Shown: positions 50,506 to 60,117, numbered from the stretch's first letter. The stretch is DNA of 64,000 nucleotides from Streptomyces venezuelae (GCF_008642375.1 NZ_CP029194.1:3720001-3784000); one strand, 5' to 3'. Made by a program: numbers and translations. The notes: generated by a model from the letters alone, not told the origin.

Positions 50506-52079
50506 GCGCGGTTCCTCAATTCTCGGCGGAGGATCTTGCCGGACACCGCCCGCGGGATGCTCTCCACGAACTCCACGCCGCGGACCTTCTTGTACGGGGC
50601 GACCCGGGCGGCGACGTGCGCCATGACGTCCTCGGCGGTCAGGCCGGGCGCCGAGGGCTGGCGTACGACGAAGGCCTTGGGGGTCTCGGTGCCCTCGGCG
50701 TCGGTGACGCCGACGACGGCGGCGTCGGCGACGCCCTCGTGGGTGAGGAGGAGCGCTTCGAGTTCGGCGGGGGCGACCTGGAAGCCCTTGTACTTGATGA
50801 GCTCCTTCACCCGGTCGACGACGAACAGCCAGCCGTCGGCGTCGACGCGCCCGATGTCGCCGGTGTGGACCCAGCCGTCTTCGTCGATCATGGCGGCGGT
50901 GGCGTCGGGCCGCCCCAGGTAGCCCTTCATGACCTGCGGTCCCCGGATGGCGACCTCGCCGGCCTCGCCGGGCGCCGCGTCCTTCGCCGGGTCGTCGAGG
51001 GACAGGATCCGGAGCTCGGTCGAGGGCAACAGTTTGCCGACGGTGCCGGGTGGGGACGTCTCGGCGTCGAGCGGGGTGACGTGGGTGGCCGGGGAGAGCT
51101 CCGTCATGCCGTACGCCTGGCGGACCGGCGGCAGCCCGAGCCGGGCCGAACAGGCCTCGGCGAGGGCCGCGTCGAGCGGGGCGGCGGAGCTGACGATGTA
51201 CTTCAGGGACGACAGGTCGTAGTCGGCGACGGCCGGGTGCTTGGCGAGGGCCAGGATGATCGGCGGGGCGACGTACAGGCCGTTGATGCGGTGCTTCTGG
51301 ACGGCCCCGAGGAAGGTGTCGAGGTCGAAGCGCGGCAGGACGACGACGGTGGCGCCGTGGCGGAGCGGGGCGTTCATGAGGGCCGTCAGGCCGTAGATGT
51401 GGAAGAAGGGCAGTACCGCGAGGATGCGGTCGCCGGGGCCCATCGGGACCAGCGGGGCCAGCTGCGTCAGGTTGGTGGCGATCGACGTGTGCGTGAGCAT
51501 CACGCCCTTGGGGACGCCGGTGGTGCCGGAGGAGTACGGCAGGGCCGCCACGTCCTCGTCGGGGTCGATCCGCGGCTCAGGGACGGGTCCGGCGGAGGCC
51601 AGGAAGGACTGGAGCGACCGGGTGCCCTCCCCCTCGGGGGACTGGTCGCAGACGAATATCTCCTCGATGCCGCCCGCGAGTTCGGCCGCCGCGCGGGCCG
51701 TCGGGAGCAGCGGGGAGACGGTGACGATCCAGCGTGCGGAGGAGTCGCGGAGCTGCTTGGCGAACTCCTCGGGCGTGGCGAGCGGGTGCACGGTGGTGAC
51801 GGAGGCGCCCGCGCGGGTGGCGGCGTAGAACGCGACGGGGAAGAGGACGGTGTTGGGGCTGTGCAGCGCGAGCACGTCCCCCTTCCGCACGCCGGTCTCG
51901 GCGAGCCCGGCGGCTACCCGCCGATGAAAGGCGTCGACCTGCCCGTACGTGAGGGTGAACTCCCCTGCCCCGTCGATCAGTGCGGGGGTGTCGCCCCATT
52001 CGGCCGCGCGGCCGAGCACCGCGTCGTGGATCGGCAGGGAGACGGTCGGAACGGCCTCGTACTCGCTGTGGAACACCAT
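50502..52079 (-). CDS. 4-coumarate-CoA-ligase-like acyl-CoA synthetase
   Basis: 525 residues. A3 motif PYSSGTTGVPKGVMLTH, A5 AYGMTELSPATH, A7 HTGDIGRVDADGW, A8 VDRVKELIKYKGFQVAPAE and catalytic Lys in SGKILRRELR are complete. It activates a branched or aryl-alkenoic acid to a CoA ester. It is the first gene of the leftward ligase-hydratase-TetR operon; the operator palindrome is about 98 bases upstream. Confidence 0.92.
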   Translation of the reverse strand: MVFHSEYEAVPTVSLPIHDAVLGRAAEWGDTPALIDGAGEFTLTYGQVDAFHRRVAAGLAETGVRKGDVLALHSPNTVLFPVAFYAATRAGASVTTVHPLATPEEFAKQLRDSSARWIVTVSPLLPTARAAAELAGGIEEIFVCDQSPEGEGTRSLQSFLASAGPVPEPRIDPDEDVAALPYSSGTTGVPKGVMLTHTSIATNLTQLAPLVPMGPGDRILAVLPFFHIYGLTALMNAPLRHGATVVVLPRFDLDTFLGAVQKHRINGLYVAPPIILALAKHPAVADYDLSSLKYIVSSAAPLDAALAEACSARLGLPPVRQAYGMTELSPATHVTPLDAETSPPGTVGKLLPSTELRILSLDDPAKDAAPGEAGEVAIRGPQVMKGYLGRPDATAAMIDEDGWVHTGDIGRVDADGWLFVVDRVKELIKYKGFQVAPAELEALLLTHEGVADAAVVGVTDAEGTETPKAFVVRQPSAPGLTAEDVMAHVAARVAPYKKVRGVEFVESIPRAVSGKILRRELRNRA

Positions 52080-52176
52080 GCAAGCCCCCTGGAGAGGTGG
52101 GAGAGGTGGAAGGTGGTCGCCAGGATCGCGTGTGTCGCTACGGCTTGGGGAGACCTTGTCAGCACTCCATCAAAAC

Positions 52177-52198
52177 AATCAAGCATGCATGCATGATT
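52177..52198. promoter_or_regulatory. 22-bp palindromic operator before the ligase operon
   Basis: AATCAAGCATG facing CATGCATGATT, with one mismatched pair around a perfect GCATGCATGC centre. The stretch AAAACAATCAAGCATGC (52172-52188) recurs exactly at 62662-62678. Probably the site of the TetR protein encoded at 49178. Confidence 0.75.
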
Positions 52199-52217
52199 AT
52201 TGGGAGGTACGGCCGCC

Positions 52218-53186
52218 TCAGGCGTCGTCGTAGCGGGCGACGACGGCGGCGGCCCGCTCGCGCAGCGCCGTCCGCAACGACCGCGGGGACAGGGCCTCCA
52301 CGTCCGTGCCGAGCTGCCACAGAGCCCATTCGGCGTGCCACGCGTCCTGATAGGTCAGCGCAAGACGCAGCCGGCCGTCCTCGTCGGGTTCCTCCGCGCG
52401 GACGGCCACCGCGGTGTCCAGCAGGTCCTCCCGGCGCGCCGGGTCCACCCGCACCAGCACGGTGATGTGGCCGTCGGAGAGGAACCGCGCGGAGCGTTCC
52501 CGCCAGATCCGGTCCAGGTCGACCCGGTTCGGCCGCTCGGCCGCTTCGGGGAGCTCCTCGGCGGCCACCACCCGCGACAGCCGGTAGGTGCGGTCCTCGC
52601 CCTCTCTCGCGGCCAGCAGGTAGCCCCGGTCCCGGACGGTGACCAGACCGATCGGGTCCACCGTGCGCCAGCGCGGCGCCTGGCCCGTGGCCGCGTAGTG
52701 GATGCGCAGCTTGTGTCCGGCGAGCACCGCGCGGCGGACCTCGGTCATGGTGGCGTCGGGCACCTCGTCGGTCGCTTGCCGGCGGGAGAGCAGGTCGGTC
52801 TCCGGGTCGACGAGGAAGCGCTGGGCCGCGTCGCTCGCGGTGGCCAGCCGGCCTTCGGGCAGCGCGTCGACCACCTTGCGTACGGCCGAGGCGAGCGCCG
52901 AGCCGAGGCCGAGCACCTGCTCGCCGCGCCCCGTTCCGGCCGTCAGCAGGGCCAGGGCCTCGTCGTGGTTCAGCCCGGTGAGCTCGGTCCGGAAGCCGGG
53001 CAGCAACGAGAACCCCCCGTGCCGCCCGCGCTCGGCGTAGACCGGGACGCCCGCCACGGACAGCGCCTCGATGTCGCGCAGCACGGTGCGGGTCGACACC
53101 TCCAGCTCGCGGGCGAGCGTGTCCGCGGTCAGACGGCCGTGCCGGCGCAGCAGGAGCACCAGGGAGACCAGCCGGTCGGCGCGCAT
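52218..53186 (-). CDS. WYL-domain transcriptional regulator
   Basis: 322 residues. A winged HTH_11 (LVLLLRRHGRLTADTLAREL, EVSTRTVLRDIEALSVAGVP) precedes the WYL domain (AVLAGHKLRIHYAATGQAPR, WRTVDPIGLVTVRDRGYLL) and a C-terminal WCX extension. PafBC-like proteins of this type sense nucleotides or DNA damage; others regulate small neighbouring genes. It is divergent from a RidA-family gene 110 bases away, its likely target. It lies inside the acyl-CoA locus without evident relation. Confidence 0.9.
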   Translation of the reverse strand: MRADRLVSLVLLLRRHGRLTADTLARELEVSTRTVLRDIEALSVAGVPVYAERGRHGGFSLLPGFRTELTGLNHDEALALLTAGTGRGEQVLGLGSALASAVRKVVDALPEGRLATASDAAQRFLVDPETDLLSRRQATDEVPDATMTEVRRAVLAGHKLRIHYAATGQAPRWRTVDPIGLVTVRDRGYLLAAREGEDRTYRLSRVVAAEELPEAAERPNRVDLDRIWRERSARFLSDGHITVLVRVDPARREDLLDTAVAVRAEEPDEDGRLRLALTYQDAWHAEWALWQLGTDVEALSPRSLRTALRERAAAVVARYDDA

Positions 53187-53296
53187 GCGGAAACGCTAAC
53201 GGAATACATGACGGAGGGTGTCGTGATTCGTTGGAAGGCTCATCGGCGGAAGCAGGGAACGAAGAACCGACAACCGATGAACCGATTGGAGTCGAC

Positions 53297-53698
53297 ATGG
53301 CGATGGAGCGAACGGCGATCAACCCGGTGACGTGGTCGCTGGAGATGGGGTTCAACCAGGGCGAGCTCGTCTCCGGGCACACCCGCACCCTGTACGTCTC
53401 CGGCCAGACCGCGATGAGCCCCGAGGGCAAGCCCCTGCACGAGGGCGACATGGCAGCGCAGTTGGCCCTGAGCGTCGAGAACCTGGAGGCGGTGCTGCGC
53501 GAGGCCGGCATGACCCTCGCGAACCTCGTCCGTCTCAACGTCTACACGACCGACGTCGACGGGCTCTTCCCGCACTACGGCGTACTCGCCGGACGGCTGG
53601 GCGCCGCCGGCGCGGCACCGGCGACCACGATGCTCGGGGTCGTCCGGCTGGCCGTCCCCGGGCAGCTGATCGAGCTGGAGGGAACTGCCGTCGGGTAG
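53297..53698 (+). CDS. RidA-family protein
   Basis: 133 residues of YjgF/RidA fold (TLYVSGQTAMSPEGKPLHEG, LVRLNVYTTDVDGLFPHYGV). The Arg of the substrate site, usually within RxxxxVYxxD near the C-terminal half, is present only as VRLNVYTTD; the acidic C-terminal residue pattern GQLIELEGTA is there. It could deaminate enamine/imine intermediates. ATG 53297 lies six bases after TGGAG. Divergent from the WYL regulator. Confidence 0.85.
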   Translation: MAMERTAINPVTWSLEMGFNQGELVSGHTRTLYVSGQTAMSPEGKPLHEGDMAAQLALSVENLEAVLREAGMTLANLVRLNVYTTDVDGLFPHYGVLAGRLGAAGAAPATTMLGVVRLAVPGQLIELEGTAVG

Positions 53699-53825
53699 AG
53701 GACGGAGCCTCAGGACGGCCGGGCCGGAGAAAGGTTGTGCGTGGAGGATCTTCTTTTCCGCTTCCTGCGGGCTCTAGGATCCGGACGCCTTCAGTCCTCT
53801 CTCCGTCCCCGCACCAGGAGAAACC

Positions 53826-55469
53826 TTGCTCCACACGCGCCGCCTCGCGGCCTGCGCGGCCCTCGCCCTCGGCGTGGGCCTGCTGTCCGTCGGCCCCACG
53901 TCACCGACGGCGGACGCCGCCCCCGCCGCGACCCCGGCGAAGCCCCGCTTCGACCGGGACGGGGACGGCCGCAGCGACCGGGTCTACCGGTCGGCCACCA
54001 CCGGCGAGCTGCGGATATCCCTGTCGAAGACCGGCACCAGCGCGCCGTTCGCGCTCAGCCACCCCGGCATGGAGATCCTGCCGGCGGACGACCTCACGGG
54101 AACCGCGACCCCGGAACTGCTGACGCTCCATGCCGACGGCGGCCTCGTGCTGCGCCGCGGCGACAGCCCCACCTCCGTCGGCACGGCGGACTGGTCGGGA
54201 TACGGCTGGCAGATCTACAACAAGGTCCTCGCCCCCGGCGACCTGACCAAGGACGGGCACCAGGACCTGCTGGCCCGCACCCCGGACGGCACGCTCTACC
54301 TGTACGCGGGGAAGGGCACGATCGACAACGGCGGCCCGTTCAGGACCCGCGCCAAGGTCGGTACCGGCTGGCAGGTCTACGACCAGCTCGTCGGCACCAA
54401 CGACCTCGACGGCGACGCGATCGCCGACATGGTCGCCAGGACGCCGGGCGGCGACCTCTACTTCTACAAGGGCACCGGCTCGGCCACCGTCCCCTTCAAG
54501 GCCCGCGTCCTGATCGGCGGCGGCTGGTACACGTACAACCAGATCATCGGCGCCGACGACCTCGACGGCGACGGCAGGGCCGACCTCCTGGCCCGCACGT
54601 ACAGCGGCGCGTTCTACCGGTACCTCTCCGTCGGCGGCGGGAAGTTCGGGACGCCCACGTCCTACGGGGGCGGCGGCCAGAGCCTCTCGTACTACCTCGG
54701 CCAGGGCGGCGTACCGGCGTACGGAAAGCACAACCTGTTCACCGTGAACGGCGCGGGCACCGCCTTCACCCACGGGACGCTGGCGGACGGCAGGCTCACC
54801 GCGGCCAGGCAGTACGCCGGGGCCGGGGACTTCGCCTACCACTGGCCCACCGTCAACGGGTACGCCCTGGACGGGGTCGACCGGGCCAACGTGCTGACCG
54901 CCGACAGCCGCGGCCTCACGATGTGGCGCGAGGAGGGCGGCAGCCCGCTCGGCCACCAGGTCGGCAGCGGCAGCGCCTATCAGAACTACCTGTTCAAGGT
55001 CTCACCCGGCGACGTCAACGGCGACGGCGAGGCCGACTTCGTCGGCGCGGACCACCAGGGCGACCTCTTCCTCCACCTGGGCCTGAAGAGTCACGTGCCC
55101 GCGTACCTCGGCCCGGCCGTGCGGATCGGCACGAACGGGTCGAGGGACATCCTGATCGGCCCCGGGGACGTCACGGGCGACGGCCGCCCCGACCTGATCT
55201 CCCGGGAGGGCGAGGTCCTGTACGTGCACGCGGGCACCGGGTCCGCCACCGCTCCGTTCGCTCCGCGCGTCTACGTCGGCCACGGCTGGTATGCGTACGA
55301 GCACCTGGCCTCGCCCGGCGACATGGACGGCGACGGCCGGGCCGACCTGGTCGCCGTCACCCCGGGCGGTGACGTGTACCGCTACTCGGCCCGCGGCCTG
55401 CGCGGCGCGTACACGTTCAAGGCCCGCGTCAAGATCGCCTCGGGCTGGACGTACGACCACGTCAGCTGA
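53826..55469 (+). CDS. Secreted FG-GAP/VCBS repeat protein
   Basis: 547 residues. A signal peptide (1-32) is followed by repeats only: at least seven FG-GAP calcium loops (DRDGDGRSDR, DLTKDGHQDL, DLDGDAIADM, DLDGDGRADL, DVNGDGEADF, DVTGDGRPDL, DMDGDGRADL) spaced about 50 residues, giving a propeller-like fold. There is no catalytic head, unlike the proteins at 9289 and 31698. The start is TTG 53826, five bases after AGGAG. It converges on the acyl-CoA dehydrogenase gene. Confidence 0.85.
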   Translation: MLHTRRLAACAALALGVGLLSVGPTSPTADAAPAATPAKPRFDRDGDGRSDRVYRSATTGELRISLSKTGTSAPFALSHPGMEILPADDLTGTATPELLTLHADGGLVLRRGDSPTSVGTADWSGYGWQIYNKVLAPGDLTKDGHQDLLARTPDGTLYLYAGKGTIDNGGPFRTRAKVGTGWQVYDQLVGTNDLDGDAIADMVARTPGGDLYFYKGTGSATVPFKARVLIGGGWYTYNQIIGADDLDGDGRADLLARTYSGAFYRYLSVGGGKFGTPTSYGGGGQSLSYYLGQGGVPAYGKHNLFTVNGAGTAFTHGTLADGRLTAARQYAGAGDFAYHWPTVNGYALDGVDRANVLTADSRGLTMWREEGGSPLGHQVGSGSAYQNYLFKVSPGDVNGDGEADFVGADHQGDLFLHLGLKSHVPAYLGPAVRIGTNGSRDILIGPGDVTGDGRPDLISREGEVLYVHAGTGSATAPFAPRVYVGHGWYAYEHLASPGDMDGDGRADLVAVTPGGDVYRYSARGLRGAYTFKARVKIASGWTYDHVS

Positions 55470-55493
55470 CGTGGTCGCGGCGGGCTGCCCGGG

Positions 55494-56627
55494 TCAGTAC
55501 GACTTGGGCAGCCCCAGCGTCTGGTGCGACACGAAGTTGAGGATCATCTCCCGGCTGACGGGGGCGATCCTGGCCACGCGGGCGGCGGTGACCAGCCGGG
55601 CGAGCCCGAACTCCTTGGTGAGGCCGTTGCCGCCGAGGGTGTGGACCGCGGTGTCGACCGCCCGCACGCAGGCCTCTCCCGCCGCGTACTTCGCCATGTT
55701 GGCGGCCTCGCCCGCGCCCATGTCGTCGCCCGCGTCGTAGAGGTGGGCCGCCTTCGCCATCATCAGACGGGCCAGTTCGAGCTCGATGTGGGCCTGCGCC
55801 AGGGGGTGCGCGATGGCCTGGTGGGCGCCGATCGGCGTCTTCCAGACCTGGCGCTCCTTCGCGTACTTCACGGCCTGCGCGAGGGCGTACCTGCCCATGC
55901 CGATGGCGAAGGCCGCCGTCATGATCCGCTCCGGGTTGAGGCCCGCGAAGAGCTGGAGCAGACCCGCGTCCTCGTCGCCGACGAGTGCCTCGGCGGGGAG
56001 GTGGACGTCGTCGAGGGTGAGCTCGAACTGCTTCTCGTTCGCGTCGAGTTCCATCTCGATGTGGCGCCGGCCGAAGCCCGGGGCGTCGCGCGGGACGATG
56101 AAGAGACAGGGCTTGAGGCTGCCGGTGCGGGCGTCGGAGGTGCGGCCCACGATGAGCGTCGCGTCGGCGATGTCGACGCCCGAGACGAAGACCTTGCGGC
56201 CGCTCAGGACCCAGCCCTCCTCGGTGCGGGTCGCGGTCGTCGTGATGCGGTGCGAGTTGGAGCCCGCGTCGGGTTCGGTGATGCCGAAGGCCATCGTCCT
56301 CGAACCGTCCGCGAGGCCCGGGAGCCAGGCCCGCTTCTGCTCCTCGGTGCCGAAGCGGGCGATGACCGTGCCGCAGATCGCGGGCGAGACGACCATCATG
56401 AGGAGCGGGGCCCCGGCGGCGCCCGCCTCCTCCAGGACGACCGACAGTTCGGCCATGCCGCCGCCCCCGCCCCCGTACTCCTCGGGCAGGTTCACGCCCA
56501 GGTAGCCGAGCTTGCCCGCCTCGGCCCACAGCGCGGCCCGGTCGAAGCCGGGGCCGTGGCGGTGTCCGAGGGCGGAGACGGCGGCGCGGAGCGCGGACAG
56601 CTCTTCGGTTTCGACAAGGGTGCTCAT
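55494..56627 (-). CDS. Acyl-CoA dehydrogenase of the AtuA/carboxylase operon
   Basis: 377 residues. N-terminal helices (LGHRHGPGFDRAALWAEAGK), beta domain MAFGITEPDAGSNSHRITTT and GRKVFVSGVDIADAT, C-terminal HTLGGNGLTKEFGLARLVTA. It should make the alpha,beta-enoyl-CoA that the carboxylase then uses, as in leucine (isovaleryl-CoA) or citronellyl-CoA breakdown. Last gene of a five-gene leftward operon; ATG 56627 overlaps the biotin-carboxylase stop by four bases. Confidence 0.9.
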   Translation of the reverse strand: MSTLVETEELSALRAAVSALGHRHGPGFDRAALWAEAGKLGYLGVNLPEEYGGGGGGMAELSVVLEEAGAAGAPLLMMVVSPAICGTVIARFGTEEQKRAWLPGLADGSRTMAFGITEPDAGSNSHRITTTATRTEEGWVLSGRKVFVSGVDIADATLIVGRTSDARTGSLKPCLFIVPRDAPGFGRRHIEMELDANEKQFELTLDDVHLPAEALVGDEDAGLLQLFAGLNPERIMTAAFAIGMGRYALAQAVKYAKERQVWKTPIGAHQAIAHPLAQAHIELELARLMMAKAAHLYDAGDDMGAGEAANMAKYAAGEACVRAVDTAVHTLGGNGLTKEFGLARLVTAARVARIAPVSREMILNFVSHQTLGLPKSY

Positions 56628-58510
56628 ACGGGGTCTTCCTCCGTTGCTTCGGTCTGTACGACGGCGAGCAGGGCGCCGACCTCGACCTGGCGGCCGGGGG
56701 CGGCGTGGAGCGCGGTGAGCGTGCCGGAGGCGGGAGCGGTGACGCGGTGCTCCATCTTCATGGCCTCCAGCCAGAGAAGCGGCTGCCCGGCAAGGACCCG
56801 GTCGCCGACGGCGAGACCGTCCGCGAGCCGTACGACGGTGCCGGGCATGGGGGCGAGCAGCGAGCCGGGTTCCCGCTGGTCGGCGGGGTCGGGGAAGCGG
56901 GGGCGGGGGGTGAGGCGGTGGGGGCCGACGTGGACGACCTCTCCCGATCCGTACGCGGCGACCTCGAAGTCCCGTACGACCCCGTCCACTTCGAGACGTA
57001 CGCGGTCGGGCGCCGCCGACACCACCCGTACACCCTCGGGCGCGGTGACCTCGTGGCCTCCGCCGCGGGTCGGCCGGTAGCGGATCTCGATGCCGCCGTA
57101 CGTCCTCGTCTCGTCCTGGGAGCGGAGGTTGCGCCAACCGCCGCCGAAACGGCCCCTGTTGGTGCTCGCGTCGGCGAGGGCGGCGGCTACGGCCGCGTAC
57201 CGGGCGCCTTCGGGGGCGGCGGTCAGGGTGGTGAGGTTCCGCTCGTAGAAGCCGGTGTCCAGCCTCCGCGCCGCGGCGTACTCGGGGTGGCGCAGCGACG
57301 CGACGAGCAGCTCCCGGTTGGTGGCGGGGCCGTGGATCCGGGCCCGCTCCAGGGTGTGGGCGAGCTTGCGGGCGGCCTCGGCGCGGGTGGGGGCGTGGAC
57401 GACGACCTTCGCGAGCATCGCGTCGTAGTGGATGCCGACCTCGTCCCCGGAGACGTATCCGGTGTCGACCCGGACCCGGCCCTCGCGGGGAACCTCGAAG
57501 CGGTGCAGGACACCCGTCTGGGGCGCCCATCCCCGGGCCGGGTCCTCCGCGTAGAGGCGGGCCTCGATCGCGTGGCCGCGCGGGGCCGGGGGCTCCGGCG
57601 GCAGTGCCTCGCCCTGGGCGACGGCGAGCTGGAGGGCGACCAGGTCGACCCCGTACACCTCCTCCGTCACCGGGTGCTCGACCTGGAGCCGGGTGTTCAT
57701 CTCCAGGAAGTGCGCCCGGCCGTCCGCGACCAGGAACTCGACCGTGCCCGCGCCGACGTAGCCGACGGCCTCCGCCGCGCGGACGGCCGTGTCGAGGAGG
57801 GACGCCTCCAGGCCGGCCGGAAGGCCGGGCGCCGGGGCCTCCTCGATCACCTTCTGGTGGCGGCGCTGGAGGGAGCAGTCGCGGGTGCCGAGCGCCCAGA
57901 CCGTGCCGTGGGCGTCGGCGAGGACCTGCACCTCCACGTGCCGGCCGTTCTCCACGTACGGCTCGACGAAGACCTCGCCGTCCCCGAAGGCGCTCGCGGC
58001 CTCGGCGGACGCGGCCCTCAACTCCTCGGGCAGTGAGGTGAGCTCGCGGACGATCCGCATGCCCCGGCCGCCGCCGCCCGCCGCCGCCTTCACCAGGACG
58101 GGCAGATCCGCCTCGGTCACGTCCGACAGCGGGGCGATCCCCAGGAGCTCCTTCGCCCTGGTCTTCGAGGCCATCGCCTCGATCGCCTCGGGCGGCGGAC
58201 CGATCCAGACGAGGCCCGCGTCGGTCACGGCCCGTGCGAAGTCGGCGTTCTCGGAGAGGAAGCCGTAGCCGGGGTGGACGGCGTCGGCGCCCGCCGCGAG
58301 CGCCGCCTTCACGACGAGGTCGCCGCGCAGGTACGTCTCCGAGGGCGCCGCCCCCGGCAGGCGTACGGCCGCGTCGGCCTCGCGGACGTGCAGGGCGTCG
58401 GCGTCCGCGTCGGAGTACACGGCGACGGTGGAGACGCCCAGCTCACGGCAGGTGCGGAAGACCCGGCAGGCGATCTCGCCGCGGTTCGCGACCAGTACGG
58501 TCGAAATCAT
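56624..58510 (-). CDS. Acyl-CoA carboxylase alpha subunit (biotin carboxylase plus BCCP)
   Basis: 628 residues. Biotin carboxylase: VLVANRGEIACRVFRTCREL, GADAVHPGYGFLSENADFAR, ATP-grasp KAAAGGGGRGMRIV, EMNTRLQVEHPVTE. The C-terminal biotinyl domain has EAMKMEH. The size and order are those of methylcrotonyl/geranyl-CoA carboxylase alpha subunits, not of the short AccC. It starts at ATG 58510 (MISTVLVANR). The beta subunit gene is directly upstream with eight bases between. Confidence 0.93.
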   Translation of the reverse strand: MISTVLVANRGEIACRVFRTCRELGVSTVAVYSDADADALHVREADAAVRLPGAAPSETYLRGDLVVKAALAAGADAVHPGYGFLSENADFARAVTDAGLVWIGPPPEAIEAMASKTRAKELLGIAPLSDVTEADLPVLVKAAAGGGGRGMRIVRELTSLPEELRAASAEAASAFGDGEVFVEPYVENGRHVEVQVLADAHGTVWALGTRDCSLQRRHQKVIEEAPAPGLPAGLEASLLDTAVRAAEAVGYVGAGTVEFLVADGRAHFLEMNTRLQVEHPVTEEVYGVDLVALQLAVAQGEALPPEPPAPRGHAIEARLYAEDPARGWAPQTGVLHRFEVPREGRVRVDTGYVSGDEVGIHYDAMLAKVVVHAPTRAEAARKLAHTLERARIHGPATNRELLVASLRHPEYAAARRLDTGFYERNLTTLTAAPEGARYAAVAAALADASTNRGRFGGGWRNLRSQDETRTYGGIEIRYRPTRGGGHEVTAPEGVRVVSAAPDRVRLEVDGVVRDFEVAAYGSGEVVHVGPHRLTPRPRFPDPADQREPGSLLAPMPGTVVRLADGLAVGDRVLAGQPLLWLEAMKMEHRVTAPASGTLTALHAAPGRQVEVGALLAVVQTEATEEDPV

Positions 58511-58518
58511 CAGAGCCC

Positions 58519-60117
58519 TCACATTCGGAAGACGCCGAAGCCGCCGCGCGCGCCCTCGACCGGTGCCGTGTGGATCGCGGACAGGCACAGCCCGAGGACC
58601 GTGCGGGTGTCGCGGGGGTCGATGACCCCGTCGTCGTACAGCCGCCCCGAGAGGAACATCGGGAGGGACTCCGACTCGATCTGCGCCTCGACGAGCGCGC
58701 GGAGACCGGCGTCGGCCTCGTCGTCGTAGGGCTGCCCCTTCGCGGCGGCGGACGCCCGCGCCACGATCGACAGGACGCCGGCGAGCTGCTGCGGGCCCAT
58801 GACGGCGGACTTCGCGCTGGGCCAGGCGAAGAGGAAGCGGGGATCGTACGCCCGGCCGCACATGCCGTAGTGCCCGGCGCCGTACGACGCGCCCATGAGG
58901 ACGGAGAGGTGGGGGACGCGCGAGTTCGCGACCGCGTTGATCATCATGGCGCCGTGCTTGATGATGCCGCCCTGCTCGTACTCCTTGCCGACCATGTAGC
59001 CGGTGGTGTTGTGGAGGAAGAGGAGCGGGATGTCGCGCTGGTTGGCGAGCTGGATGAACTGCGCCGCCTTCTGCGACTCGGCGGAGAACAGCACGCCCTG
59101 CGCGTTGGCGAGGATGCCGACCGGATAGCCGTGCAGCCGCGCCCAGCCGGTCGTCAGGGACGTCCCGTAGAGGGGCTTGAACTCGTCGAAGTCGGAGCCG
59201 TCGACGATCCGGGCGATCACCTCGCGCGGGTCGAAGGGGGTCTTGAGGTCGCCGGGGACGATGCCGAGGAGCTCGTCCTCGTCGTACTTGGGGGGCTCGG
59301 CGTGCGGCGGATCGGCCTGCGCCTTGCGGTGGTTGAGGCGGGCGACGATCCGGCGGGCCTGGCGGATCGCGTCCGTCTCGTCGACGGCGTAGTGGTCGGC
59401 GAGACCGGAGGTCCGCGCGTGCATCTCGGCGCCGCCGAGGGACTCGTCGTCGCTCTCCTCGCCCGTCGCCATCTTCACGAGCGGCGGACCGCCGAGGAAG
59501 ACCTTCGACCGCTCCTTGATCATCACGGTGTGGTCGGACATGCCGGGGACGTACGCGCCGCCGGCCGTCGAGTTGCCGAAGACGACCGCGACGGTGGGGA
59601 TGCCGGCGGCGGAGAGGCGCGTGAGGTCGCGGAAGAGCGCCCCGCCGGGGATGAAGATCTCCTTCTGCGAGGGGAGGTCCGCGCCGCCCGACTCGACGAG
59701 CGAGACGACCGGGAGCCGGTTGGCGAAGGCGATCTCGTTGGCCCGCAGGGCCTTCTTCAGCGTCCACGGGTTGGAGGCGCCGCCGCGCACGGTCGGGTCG
59801 TTGGCCGTGATCAGGCACTCGACGCCCTCGACGACCCCGATGCCGGTGATCAGCGAGGCGCCCACCTGGTGGTCGCTGCCCCAGGCGGCGAGCGGCGACA
59901 GCTCCAGGAAGGGGCTGTCGGGGTCGACGAGCAGCTCGATGCGCTCACGGGCGAGGAGCTTGCCGCGCTGACGGTGCCGGGCGGTGTACTTCTCACCACC
60001 ACCCGCGAGGGCCTTGTCGTGCTCGGCTTCGAGCGCGGCGAGCTTGTCGAGCATCGCGGAGCGGTGCTCCCGGTACTCGGGTCCGCCGGTGTCGAGGGCA
60101 GAGGCGAGGACGGTCAC
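58519..60117 (-). CDS. Acyl-CoA carboxylase beta subunit (carboxyltransferase)
   Basis: 532 residues. Two crotonase-like halves: SLVESGGADLPSQKEIFIPG, VFGNSTAGGAYVPGMSDHTV, LFLHNTTGYMVGKEYEQGGI and ASYGAGHYGMCGRAYDPRFL. This is the methylcrotonyl/geranyl-CoA carboxylase beta type. It transfers carboxybiotin carbon to a beta-methyl-enoyl-CoA. GTG 60117 overlaps the AtuA-like stop by four bases (GTGA). Confidence 0.93.
   Translation of the reverse strand: MTVLASALDTGGPEYREHRSAMLDKLAALEAEHDKALAGGGEKYTARHRQRGKLLARERIELLVDPDSPFLELSPLAAWGSDHQVGASLITGIGVVEGVECLITANDPTVRGGASNPWTLKKALRANEIAFANRLPVVSLVESGGADLPSQKEIFIPGGALFRDLTRLSAAGIPTVAVVFGNSTAGGAYVPGMSDHTVMIKERSKVFLGGPPLVKMATGEESDDESLGGAEMHARTSGLADHYAVDETDAIRQARRIVARLNHRKAQADPPHAEPPKYDEDELLGIVPGDLKTPFDPREVIARIVDGSDFDEFKPLYGTSLTTGWARLHGYPVGILANAQGVLFSAESQKAAQFIQLANQRDIPLLFLHNTTGYMVGKEYEQGGIIKHGAMMINAVANSRVPHLSVLMGASYGAGHYGMCGRAYDPRFLFAWPSAKSAVMGPQQLAGVLSIVARASAAAKGQPYDDEADAGLRALVEAQIESESLPMFLSGRLYDDGVIDPRDTRTVLGLCLSAIHTAPVEGARGGFGVFRM

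Noticed and set aside
56624..59818. 1064-residue fused carboxylase frame
   Set aside because: The first 436 residues are out-of-frame translation of the beta subunit gene; the alpha subunit begins at ATG 58510 with a family N-terminus.
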